Position numbers and translations under genes: made by a program. Positions 1 to 6,306 of a stretch of DNA of 23,585 nt are shown piece by piece. The notes under the pieces were generated by a model. The model saw only the letters and a list, made by a program, of their open reading frames with translations, did no database searches and was not told the DNA's origin. Numbering within the stretch: position 1 is the stretch's first letter; the number at the start of each line of letters is the position of its first letter. This stretch comes from Deltaproteobacteria bacterium. Lineage in GTDB: Bacteria > Desulfobacterota_C > Deferrisomatia > Deferrisomatales > JACRMM01. Location: positions 1-23,585 of the forward strand of contig JACRCS010000877.1 in assembly GCA_016218905.1 (NCBI GenBank), in the 5' to 3' direction.

Positions 1-87
1 GCACAGCCTTTCGGGCCCTCGCGCGCCTTCGACAAGGCAGCGCGAGCAATTGACGCCGTTATCGAGGAGGTGCGCCTTGCCGCCTGA
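1..87 (+). CDS. C-terminal end of an unidentified protein (cut by window edge)
   Basis: Frame 1 is open from the first base to a TGA at 85-87 and encodes 28 residues ending IEEVRLAA. The composition is ordinary for a GC-rich coding tail (alanine-rich, alternating acidic and basic residues, probably helical). A short inverted repeat (gccct-ca-agggc, 122-133) lies just downstream but has no T-tract. The fragment is too short to assign a family. It could also be chance, since an open frame of 28 codons is not unusual at this GC content. Confidence 0.4.
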   Translation, partial: AQPFGPSRAFDKAARAIDAVIEEVRLAA

Positions 88-379
88 CCTCCGAAACTTG
101 ACTTGTTCTTCAAGATCTCTCGCCCTCAAGGGCCTCTAGGGGAGCGGGGCCGGACGGGCCTGTAGGCCTGGGAATAAGGACATGATTCACCACCGGCTTC
201 TTCTTCCCCAGCGGGTTACCCGCCGCCGCGGCACATGCCGCATGGCCTCCCCCCGGCCAATTTCACGGCAAGATCGGGGCGACCGCGCGAGCCGTGGTCG
301 TGCCGGAGGTGTGCACCGATCGAGGAAAGGTGCCGGTCGGCCTCACGACTTCGCCCGTGTCCCACTTGATGACTGGCTG

Positions 380-503
380 GCCTTGAGTCGCTCGGTCCAG
401 CGGCCGTACTCGCAGAAGACTGGCTGTAACTGAACCGGTCGGCGTGGCGTTCCCGGTACTCGAGCCAGAGGAGCTTGAGGGTGACACCCTTACGACGAAA
501 CGG
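380..503 (-). pseudogene. istA: Remnant of IS21-family transposase IstA
   Basis: On the minus strand, 503 down to 420 reads PFRRKGVTLKLLWLEYRERH followed by ADRFSYSQ. This matches the conserved IstA block that normally reads like RRKGVTL-LLW-EYR-xHPDGYGYSQFCE-Y-RW. After SYSQ the frame shifts by two bases: 417 to 397 gives FCEYGRW, the expected continuation, and then similarity fades. No DDE catalytic core, IstB ATPase partner or terminal repeat is visible, so this is a dead fragment of roughly 40 residues. It lies head-to-head against the 3' part of a broken acetoacetyl-CoA synthetase gene, so an IS21 element may have destroyed that gene and then been deleted in turn. The assignment comes from recalled family consensus and has not been checked by search. 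Confidence 0.6.
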
Positions 504-559
504 CCTGGTCGACCGACCAGTTCGGGGGCGGCGTTTTATGCGGTGCGGGCGGTGGGATC

Positions 560-784
560 GGGCCGCTGGTGAAGCGGCTCAAGGACCTGATCCGGGCCAA
601 CAGCACGCCCGCCGTGCTGGCCAAGATCATGCAATACCCGAGCTCCCGAAGACCATCAACGGGTAGCAAGTCGAACTCGCGGTCACGAAGATCGTACACG
701 GGCCGGAACGTGAAGAACAAGGACGCCTTGGCCAACCGCGCGGGGTTAGGGTACTTCCGGAACCTGCCGGAGCTGCAGCAGTAG
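560..784 (+). pseudogene. aacS: 3' remnant of acetoacetyl-CoA synthetase (frameshifted, in-frame stop)
   Basis: Three pieces in two frames together read like the C-terminus of an AMP-forming acetoacetyl-CoA synthetase. Frame 2 (560-634) gives GPLVKRLKDLIRAN-STPAVLAKIMQ. Frame 1 (634-702) gives IPELPKTING, then a TAG stop at 664-666 where the family has Lys, then QVELAVTKIVHG. Frame 2 again (701-784) gives GRNVKNKDALANRAGLGYFR-NLPELQQ and a natural TAG. Family members carry ...NGKKVEVAVKKIIxGxPVxNRDALANPESLxYF. The catalytic lysine of this superfamily falls in the NGK motif, exactly where the stop codon lies. Two frameshifts, that stop and loss of about 90% of the gene make it a clear pseudogene. 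The intact enzyme would activate acetoacetate to acetoacetyl-CoA in the cytoplasm. Confidence 0.78.
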
Positions 785-837
785 CACGGGCGTTGCGCCG
801 ACGATCCCCGGGCTCCCTGCCAGAAGTCATCCCTCGG

Positions 838-876
838 GGCGAGAGATCCTCCATGATTTGCTCTCGCCTCTTTTTT
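838..876 (+). terminator. Intrinsic terminator downstream of the aacS remnant
   Basis: An 8-bp perfect stem, ggcgagag (838-845) and ctctcgcc (861-868), encloses a 15-nt loop and is followed by tc plus six T residues (869-876). It lies 54 bp after the natural stop of the acetoacetyl-CoA synthetase remnant and in the same direction. The plain reading is that this is that gene's original terminator, preserved after the gene decayed. Confidence 0.72.
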
Positions 877-1160
877 CGCGTTCGCGTGCCGGCCTGTTGC
901 GGTTTTGTGGCGATGGCCGCGCCCCGTTCGGAAACGTCCGAAGGAGAGAGATCTGACCGTACTTCGAGAAAATGCCGGTGTCGGGCGTGCTTTGACTGAG
1001 TGCCTTGCGAGCGCGCTCGTCTTCGACAGCACGTGTTACGAGACCCGTTCTCGCGGCTCGCGGGGTGTTGTGTGCTCGGACTGGCGAACCGTCCCCCGAA
1101 CAACCGGACCTCTGGGTGGAGTGCGGACCTGGCGTCCGCGTACCTCTCTGTCGCAGAGGC
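877..1160. other. Intergenic stretch without a convincing gene
   Basis: Between the terminator and the antitoxin stop I see no reading frame with recognisable protein similarity. A small perfect inverted repeat (ttcgga-aacg-tccgaa, 927-942) stands just before a purine-rich stretch (aaggagagag), and a frame continuing through it stays open to 1216. Its product looks like no family I know, and it runs antisense into the antitoxin gene, so I do not call it a gene. Confidence 0.4.
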
Positions 1161-1477
1161 TCAGAGAATCGCCTCGATCCCCTTGCGATGGATCACGTTC
1201 AGCAGCACGAGCGTAGGGCCCGTCGGCCGCTTTACCCCGCGCTCCAATTGGGAGACGTAACCCACCGTGAGATTCAGATGGTGGGCAAACACGGCCTGGC
1301 TCATGTGGGCACGCTCGCGCATGGCCCGGATTTCCTCACCGCTGAGCGGCTCCACGTGGGCCTTGTCCTTGGCACCGAGGTGTCGCATCGTGACCTTCTC
1401 GTACGCCTCGTCCTCCAGGATTCCCACGCCGTGCATGTCCTTGGCAGTCTCCAGCATCGCCTCGGCCAGCCGACTAG
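1161..1477 (-). pseudogene. HigA-like XRE antitoxin, main part, separated from its start by two IS elements
   Basis: Minus-strand sequence from the CTAG at 1477 to a TGA at 1161 encodes SRLAEAMLETAKDMHGVGIL through to HRKGIEAIL, about 104 residues. A Cro/C1-type helix-turn-helix covers MSQAVFAHHLNLTVGYVSQ, followed by the LERGVKRPTGPTLVLLNVI stretch typical of HigA antitoxins paired with RelE-type toxins. The first eight residues and the ribosome binding site are 4.1 kb away at 5602-5637, beyond both insertion sequences. Joining 1477 to 5604 restores MATNEKRP-SRLAEAM in frame, 112 residues in all. In its present state the frame runs on into the IS end. A GTG at 1488-1490, inside the IS terminal repeat, could start a near-full-length chimera by read-through from the transposase gene, which lies on the same strand. 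No good ribosome binding site precedes that GTG. Confidence 0.88.
1474..1477. repeat. CTAG target-site copy 1
   Basis: This is the first of three CTAG tetranucleotides (1474-1477, 3534-3537, 5600-5603) that bound the two insertion sequences exactly. The restored antitoxin frame needs just one of them (it spans the Pro-Ser codons CCT AGT), so the other two are best explained as 4-bp target duplications. Confidence 0.8.
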
Positions 1478-1524
1478 CCTGGATTCCCACGTTAGTCGAT
1501 TGACTTAACACCACGGCCGGGTGG

Positions 1525-3276
1525 TCAGGACCCGAAGGTGAAGCGCAGCCGTCTTCCGCCCAGCCAGGGTACCGCAAGGTCGGTGTCGGGGACGCCGGCG
1601 GCGATGAGCAGCGGGTTGTGGGCGCGGTGGTGCAGGCGAATCGTGATCTCTCGCTCGGCGACCTGGACGTGCCCCGTCCCGTTCACGAGGTCCTGAAAGA
1701 TGTGCTTGGATTTCGCCGTCTCGTAGCCGTTCCCCACCTGTCGCCCGAGCAGGCGATAGAGGCTACTGGCCATGACGGTGAGGAGGACATCGCAATTGAC
1801 CTTCATGGCCACGGCGGAGCTCAGAGCGTCCATGTGAAAGAAGTCCACCCCATCCTGGATGCCGTTTTCGATGACCATGCGTTGGGCGTAGCGCCCGATG
1901 AGCTTTCGCGCCGAACATTTGAGCTGGTTGGTGAGAAGAAGCGTGGGCTCCTCGTGGCCCAAGTCGAGAATTGTGATCTGGCGTAGTTCTCCCTCATAGC
2001 CGGGCAGCGTGACCTCCTGTTCGAGAACGCGCGGAGTCCGATAGGCTCGAGAGACTGCCTGGAGCTCAATACGTCGCCAGGCGGAAACCGGCTGTTGGTG
2101 GATTTCCTCAAGGAGCTTCTTTGAGCGGCGCCGAAGGGTAATGAAGGCGATGCCCTGCTGATTGATCTTGTGGAGATTGGCATAGGTCGTCAGCTTCGAG
2201 TCGAAGATCAGTTCCTTGGGGAGCTCTCCGGTACGCTCTTTCCAGAATTCTATGAAGCGAAGGATCTCGTCTTGTTGCTCGCTCTTTCGCACCTGAGCAT
2301 TTGCATAGCAGAAAACCCGCTGCTCGGCATCCTGCGCGAGGAAAGCAAGGACGCCCTTTTGGCGTCGACTTCGTTTGGAGACGTAGTGCTTCTCCACGAG
2401 GGCATCTTCGCCGTGGAAGGGAATCGTATGGAAGTCGAGGTCGAAGGAATGTCCGCGGGGCAGTCCCAACTCTCCGACAGCATCAAACCACAACCGCAAG
2501 AGCTTCGGATAGGAGGCCGGGTCGATACGGCAACTGTACTCGGTCAGAAAGGAACGCTTGGGAATCTGGTTGAGACCTGCGAAGAGCGCCAGCCCTTGGT
2601 CCATCACATCGCTCATCACGTGGCTGTGACGGGCATTGCCCCAGAGCTTCAGCGCAAGCAGCGAGCGCAAGGCACAGCCTGCGGGGATCATCTGCGAACC
2701 AGGAAGACCGGCCTGTTGCGAGAGCGAATCGAAGGGAAGTTTTGCCAGGTAGGGCAGGAACAGAAAGAGCCCGCCGAATTTGGTCCGAAATCCCCGAGGA
2801 GACAGATCGAGCGTGCGAACGTCAGCGACGGGAGCCACCTCGGGGCGAACAGCGGCGGGCCGCTCATCCTCGCGGCGCCGAGGCAGCCGGGCAAAGCCTT
2901 CCTCTTTCAGGATCATGGAGACCGCAGCCGGACTGATGGCGCGGCCCTCGTGGTCCAGAGCGCGGCTGATGTCATAGACCGAGAGGTTCTGCTTGCGAAG
3001 GCGAACGACCTCCTCGCGCAGCGTGTCGCGCTTCGGAGCCACTTGCGGGCCTCGGGTCGGCGGACAAAAGAACTCGCGCTTGGGATCCTTACGAAACAGG
3101 CTGCACATTACGCGAAAGGTCCCCGGCGTGTAGCCAAAATCCCGGGCGACTTCGGAGGAGCGGCGCTTCTCGACAAAGAAGGCGCGAAGCGCCTCGTACT
3201 GCCGATGGGTGGGGCTGGACGGCTCCAGGAAGTAGCGAGCGAGCTCTGTTATGTCATCTCGTCTTCCGGTAGACAT
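1525..3276 (-). CDS. DDE transposase of insertion sequence A (583 aa)
   Basis: The protein catalyses cut-and-paste movement of its element. Residues 1-140 look like a DNA-binding region: HTH-like segments around SSEVARDFGYTPGTFRV and LSVYDISRALDHEGRAI, followed by a linker rich in Arg and Pro. The catalytic core has likely acidic residues in FDLDFHTIPFHG (first Asp), LIFDSKLTTYANL (second Asp) and RMVIENGIQDG (Glu), the spacing expected of IS4-superfamily enzymes. The start ATG at 3276 sits inside a perfect 8-bp inverted repeat with a 3-nt spacer (3272-3290), which could sequester translation or serve as an operator. The frame is uninterrupted. The gene reads toward the stranded antitoxin fragment on the same strand. 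I recognise the fold and catalytic pattern but am unsure of the exact IS family. Confidence 0.85.
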   Translation of the reverse strand: MSTGRRDDITELARYFLEPSSPTHRQYEALRAFFVEKRRSSEVARDFGYTPGTFRVMCSLFRKDPKREFFCPPTRGPQVAPKRDTLREEVVRLRKQNLSVYDISRALDHEGRAISPAAVSMILKEEGFARLPRRREDERPAAVRPEVAPVADVRTLDLSPRGFRTKFGGLFLFLPYLAKLPFDSLSQQAGLPGSQMIPAGCALRSLLALKLWGNARHSHVMSDVMDQGLALFAGLNQIPKRSFLTEYSCRIDPASYPKLLRLWFDAVGELGLPRGHSFDLDFHTIPFHGEDALVEKHYVSKRSRRQKGVLAFLAQDAEQRVFCYANAQVRKSEQQDEILRFIEFWKERTGELPKELIFDSKLTTYANLHKINQQGIAFITLRRRSKKLLEEIHQQPVSAWRRIELQAVSRAYRTPRVLEQEVTLPGYEGELRQITILDLGHEEPTLLLTNQLKCSARKLIGRYAQRMVIENGIQDGVDFFHMDALSSAVAMKVNCDVLLTVMASSLYRLLGRQVGNGYETAKSKHIFQDLVNGTGHVQVAEREITIRLHHRAHNPLLIAAGVPDTDLAVPWLGGRRLRFTFGS

Positions 3277-3290
3277 AGTCCCACTATGTC
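3272..3290 (-). promoter_or_regulatory. Perfect hairpin over the transposase start codon
   Basis: gacatagt (3272-3279), ccc, actatgtc (3283-3290) is a perfect dyad that includes the transposase ATG (complement of 3274-3276). It could be an operator bound by the transposase or an mRNA hairpin hiding the start. Many IS elements limit transposase expression by blocking read-through translation at this point. Confidence 0.5.
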
Positions 3291-3533
3291 ACAATGCGCT
3301 CACAAAGTCAAATCAAGAAAGACTCCGCCCAGTCACTGCAAGCAGATCCTAGGAAAAAGCACATCCGGAGACGAGCAGACGGAGGTGGGCGCGCCGGCTC
3401 GGGGGCGCGTGAGATCGTGGGCGATAGATAATAAGTTCAGGCAGGAGATAACGAAGTAGGGGTTGAGCTGGTGATCTGGCGCGGAATTCCCGCTACGCGA
3501 CGTTAACGGGAACTCCGGCCGTGGGAATCCAGG

Positions 3534-3537
3534 CTAG
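3534..3537. repeat. CTAG target-site copy 2 (between the two IS elements)
   Basis: This CTAG is shared as the outer flank of insertion sequence A on its left and of insertion sequence B on its right. It shows that the second insertion used the duplicated target left by the first. Confidence 0.8.
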
Positions 3538-3702
3538 CCCAACTTCCGCGGCCTTTTATCCAAAAAGCCCGTTTTCGGGTACTGGGCAGCGAGGTAATGG
3601 CGGATTTTCAAGGTGGCGAGTTCTGGAGGCGCTAAATAGTCACTGAATTTATGCGCGGTTTTGCCCTTGGTGTGGCGCTTTGTGCGTGGTATGTAGGCAC
3701 TC

Positions 3703-5535
3703 ATGTTCATCAAGCGCACGACGAAGCACGTCAAGGGCAAGCCCTACCACAATCACCTGCTCGTCGAATCCGTCCAGACACCCAAAGGGCCGCGCCATCG
3801 GGTCATCTGCTCTCTGGGTCGCCTCGACCCTGGCCCGCCTGAGCAGTGGCTCGCGCTCGCCCGGCGCATCGAGGCGGCTCTCGCTGGGCAGACGTCCTTG
3901 TACTCCGAGAAGCCCGTCGAGGAACTCATCGTCAAGGTGCGGTCGCACTCCGCGCAGCCGCGCTCAGGAGTCGGACCCGAAGAGGAGGCGGCCCCGCACG
4001 TCGTGGGGGTGCTTACCGATGGCGTGAGGACCGAGCAGGTTCGAGAGGCCGGGCCTGTCCACGTCGGTCATGAGATGTGGAAGCGGCTCGAACTCGACGC
4101 GATCCTCGCGAAGGCAGGGCTCACGGCGCGGGCGCGGCTTCTGACCGAGGTGATGGTGATGAGTCGGCTCGTGCGGCCGTGCTCGGAATTGGCGATGCCG
4201 GATTGGCTTCGTCGCACGGCACTGACGGATATTTTGGGCGAAGATTTCACAGTTCTCTTCGAGGACTCTTTGTACCGAAACCTCGATCGGCTTCATCCGC
4301 GGCGGGAGTCCATTGAGAAGCAGTTGGCCGACCGTGAACGTACGCTGTTCAATCTGGAGGACAGCATCTATCTTTACGACCTCACGTCGACCTACTTCGA
4401 AGGACAATGTAAACGCAATCCTCAAGCCAAACGTGGCTACTCGAGGGACAATCGCCCCGACTGCAAGCAAGTCGTGGTAGGTCTGGTGCTGGGTCGAGAG
4501 GGTTTTCCGAAGGCGCACGAGGTCTTCGAGGGCAGCCGCCGAGACGCTCAGTCCCTGGAGGGGATGCTCACGGCGCTGGAGAAACGCACCGGCAAGCAGA
4601 CTGGCAAGACCGTAGTGGTAGACCGGGGGATGGCGTATCCGGAGAACCTGCGGCAGATCCAGAGCCATGGCCACCATTACCTCGTGGCGAGCCGGCAGGG
4701 GGAGCGAAACGAGCATCTGGACGATTTCGAAGAAGAGCAAGGCTGGGGGGAGATCCTGCGGGAATCCTCACCCCGAAACCCTGGGCAGAAGAAGTCGAGG
4801 GTGTTCATCAAGCGAAGCAAGGTGGGCGAAGAGACGCACATCCTGTGCCGAAGCGAGGGTCGAGAGGAGAAAGACCGAGCGATTCGAGAGAAACAGGAGG
4901 CTCGCCTCCTGAGAGATCTCGCCAAGCTCGAAAAGCGGGTCAACGAAGGCCGGTTGGTTGCCGAAGCCAAGATCCACCAGGCGATCGGCAGGCTCAAAGA
5001 ACGCTATCCGCGTGTCGCCCGTTACTACCGCATGGACTACGATGCCGAGATGAAAGTCCTGTCGTGGCAAGAAGACAAAGAACGAAAGGACAGAGCGAAG
5101 CTTTTCGACGGCGGCTACGTGCTCAAGACCGATCGAACAGATCTCAGCGAGGACGAGATCTGGCGCATGTACATGCTGCTCACCCGCATCGAGTCCGCAT
5201 TCCGATCGATGAAGAGCCCCCTCCTGGAGAGACCGATCTTCCATCATCGGGAGGACCGTGTCCAAACGCACATCTTTCTTTGCGTGCTGGCCTATCACCT
5301 CCTGGTCGCCATCGAGAACAGGTTCCTTGCCCAGGGGGTGCACACCTCTTGGGCGACATTGCGTCAGGCGCTCTCAACCCATCAAGTGGTCACGGTCGTG
5401 CTGCCCACGCAGGACGGCCGAGCCCTCCGAATCCGGCGAAGCTCGACGCCGGAGAAGCAGCACCGCGAGATCTACGGCGTCCTCGGCATCCCCGAAGAGG
5501 TCATGGAGCCGGTCAAGACCTGGGGCGAGTTGTAG
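3703..5535 (+). CDS. IS1634-family transposase (610 aa)
   Basis: The N-terminus MFIKRTTKHVKGKPYHNHLL and the following RHRVICSLGRLD are typical of IS1634-type transposases, which start with a short beta-rich module before an RNase H-like DDE domain. The likely catalytic triad is Asp in IYLYDLTSTYFEG, Asp in VVVDRGMAYPENL and Glu in RIESAFRSMKSPLLERP. Between the last two lies a charged helical insertion (RAIREKQEARLLRDLAKLEK), normal for this family. The length of about 600 residues also fits. The gene is uninterrupted, 165 bp in from the left end, with a weak ribosome binding site. It reads away from insertion sequence A and stops 64 bp before the right end. Confidence 0.92.
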   Translation: MFIKRTTKHVKGKPYHNHLLVESVQTPKGPRHRVICSLGRLDPGPPEQWLALARRIEAALAGQTSLYSEKPVEELIVKVRSHSAQPRSGVGPEEEAAPHVVGVLTDGVRTEQVREAGPVHVGHEMWKRLELDAILAKAGLTARARLLTEVMVMSRLVRPCSELAMPDWLRRTALTDILGEDFTVLFEDSLYRNLDRLHPRRESIEKQLADRERTLFNLEDSIYLYDLTSTYFEGQCKRNPQAKRGYSRDNRPDCKQVVVGLVLGREGFPKAHEVFEGSRRDAQSLEGMLTALEKRTGKQTGKTVVVDRGMAYPENLRQIQSHGHHYLVASRQGERNEHLDDFEEEQGWGEILRESSPRNPGQKKSRVFIKRSKVGEETHILCRSEGREEKDRAIREKQEARLLRDLAKLEKRVNEGRLVAEAKIHQAIGRLKERYPRVARYYRMDYDAEMKVLSWQEDKERKDRAKLFDGGYVLKTDRTDLSEDEIWRMYMLLTRIESAFRSMKSPLLERPIFHHREDRVQTHIFLCVLAYHLLVAIENRFLAQGVHTSWATLRQALSTHQVVTVVLPTQDGRALRIRRSSTPEKQHREIYGVLGIPEEVMEPVKTWGEL

Positions 5536-5554
5536 TCACCGAAAAGCACCCCCG

Positions 5555-5572
5555 TGCCCGGATTTCCGGGCA
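5555..5572. repeat. Perfect 18-bp palindrome near the right end of insertion sequence B
   Basis: tgcccgga-tt-tccgggca follows the transposase stop by 19 bp. No T-tract follows on the plus strand, so it is not a standard terminator of the transposase gene. It may block transcription entering the element or act as a transposase binding site. Confidence 0.5.
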
Positions 5573-5599
5573 AAAGTCACGAAGGGTGCGGAAGTTGGG

Positions 5600-5603
5600 C
5601 TAG
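5600..5603. repeat. CTAG target-site copy 3
   Basis: This is the outer flank of insertion sequence B. On the minus strand its TAG is the stop codon of the toxin remnant (EET-stop), while the same bases lie within the Pro-Ser codons of the overlapping antitoxin frame. Confidence 0.78.
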
Positions 5604-5637
5604 GTCTCTTCTCGTTTGTCGCCATAGCTCGCCTCCT
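5600..5637 (-). pseudogene. Displaced 5' end of the HigA-like antitoxin (RBS, start and eight codons)
   Basis: On the minus strand an ideal Shine-Dalgarno AGGAGG (5637-5632) lies 6 nt before ATG (5625-5623), followed by codons for MATNEKRP. The next codon begins with the AG of CTAG. Fused to 1473 and below, it continues as SRLAEAML..., restoring a HigA-type antitoxin of normal length. The ATG lies inside the end of the toxin frame in another phase, giving the overlapping toxin-then-antitoxin order typical of HigBA-like operons. As it stands, translation from this ATG enters insertion sequence B and cannot make antitoxin. Confidence 0.85.
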
Positions 5638-5862
5638 GCAGGACGGCTTCCTGAATTGCGCGCTCGAGTTGCTCCGTTCTCGCCTCGAGCCACGCCGAAC
5701 CGATCTCCCGGAGCGTCCTCAGTTCGTCCTCCTCGATGTCCAAAGGTTCTGCGCAACAGGCGGATCCAGCCTCCGGCGGTCACAGCGTCCCCACCGGCGC
5801 CTCAAGGAGGACGACGTCGGGGTCAGGCTGCACAGTTCACACCTCGCTGCCGACGGGGTTCC

Positions 5863-6306
5863 CTATGCCGCCCGTTTTCTTAGCAACTCCCATCCCTGGC
5901 ACGCAAGCCAGACGTGCTTCGGGATCGGCTTCGCTCCGGAGCGGTAGTAGGCGATCATCCGCTGGCTCATCCCGAGCGCCTCAGCAGCCTGGGACATCGA
6001 CAGCCCGTTGCGGTGCATCCAGGCAAAGAACATCTCGTGCGAGGCTTCCCCGGCCTGTTCCTTGGCGCGGGCGAAGAGGTTGTCTGCGGCCAGGTCGATG
6101 TCGTCGCCCCATTCGATCGTCAGGCCGAACTCTCCCACGCGCGCCCGGGCGAAGCGCTCCGGGTCGCTGAGGGGGGCGAGCAGGGGGATTCGGGCGATGG
6201 CGTCGGACAGGTCCACGGTCAGGGTCTCGCCATTCGTGAAGCCGACGCGCAGCTGGTTCTGGGGCATGGTCTCGACGCTCACGGCCCGCGGTGTCTCGGC
6301 GCTCAT
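5863..6306 (-). CDS. DUF2442-HTH protein, probable antitoxin of a DUF4160 pair (147 aa)
   Basis: Start ATG at 6306 (MSAETPRAVSVETMPQNQL). Residues 15-75 form a DUF2442 module (QNQLRVGFTNGETLTVDLSD...FGLTIEWGDDIDLAADNL). Residues 95-140 are a helix-turn-helix (GLSMSQAAEALGMSQRMIAYYR). Its ATG overlaps the end of the DUF4160 gene (stop at 6303-6305), showing translational coupling. DUF4160 upstream of DUF2442-HTH is a recurrent pair regarded as a type II toxin-antitoxin module; I recall the names DhiT/DhiA but could not check them. The HTH suggests that it represses its own operon. The longer open frame upstream of 6306 in the same phase is only shadow sequence inside the DUF4160 gene, so I use the overlapping ATG. 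Confidence 0.82.
   Translation of the reverse strand: MSAETPRAVSVETMPQNQLRVGFTNGETLTVDLSDAIARIPLLAPLSDPERFARARVGEFGLTIEWGDDIDLAADNLFARAKEQAGEASHEMFFAWMHRNGLSMSQAAEALGMSQRMIAYYRSGAKPIPKHVWLACQGWELLRKRAA

Larger units (their letters stand above)
1478..3533 (-). mobile_element. Insertion sequence A (2056 bp), IS4-superfamily-like DDE element
   Basis: The ends are perfect 14-bp inverted repeats: cctggattcccacg at 1478-1491 and its complement at 3520-3533. They extend to 18 bp if the flanking CTAG is counted. One transposase gene (1525-3276, minus) fills most of the element, leaving 47 bp at its 3' side and about 257 bp before its start. That leader holds a 19-bp hairpin on the start codon (3272-3290) and a subterminal near-palindrome (ggaattcccg 3483-3492 against cgggaactcc 3507-3516). 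The terminal repeat resembles the IS1380/ISEcp1 type (CCTAGATTCTACGT, from memory), but the transposase is longer than usual for that family. I leave the family open. With intact ends and reading frame, the element looks recent. Confidence 0.85.
3538..5599 (+). mobile_element. Insertion sequence B (2062 bp), IS1634-family-like
   Basis: Perfect 11-bp inverted repeats, cccaacttccg (3538-3548) and cggaagttggg (5589-5599), bound the element. With the flanking CTAG they make a 15-bp match. A single intact transposase gene (3703-5535) lies inside. A perfect 18-bp palindrome (5555-5572) lies between the transposase stop and the right end, and a small cccg-tttt-cggg hairpin (3568-3579) is near the left end. 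Such subterminal structures often insulate IS elements from outside transcription. The end sequence differs from that of element A, so these are two unrelated insertions with the same target tetranucleotide. Confidence 0.87.
5600..5779 (-). pseudogene. C-terminal remnant of the RelE/HigB-type toxin partnered with the split antitoxin
   Basis: The minus frame from 5779 to a TAG at 5602-5600 contains AEPLDIEEDELRTLREIGSA followed by WLEARTEQLERAIQEAVL. Toxins of this RelE family usually end with FAKNERxNIDxDELxALKxLA and a charged amphipathic tail, so this is their last 45-50 residues. An in-frame TGA at 5782-5780 precedes it, and only about 120 bp separate it from the neighbouring DUF2442 gene. 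The catalytic N-terminal two thirds are therefore gone. The antitoxin start codon overlaps its end. The toxin was probably lost before or around the IS insertions, which would have removed any penalty for breaking the antitoxin. Confidence 0.66.

Noticed and set aside
182..433. Small plus-strand frame and a parallel frame with GKIGATARAVVVPEVCTDRG
   Set aside because: The second frame is exactly antisense to the IstA-type frame and lacks a start; I could not match it to any family, so it is treated as shadow.
1498..3314. Imperfect gattgactt/aagtcaaatc pair as IS ends
   Set aside because: The perfect 14-bp repeats at 1478-1491 and 3520-3533, flanked by CTAG and supported by the restored antitoxin frame, are a much better fit.
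2170..3459. 429-residue open frame on the plus strand
   Set aside because: It is antisense to the transposase of insertion sequence A, which has clear catalytic motifs; the plus frame shows no family pattern.
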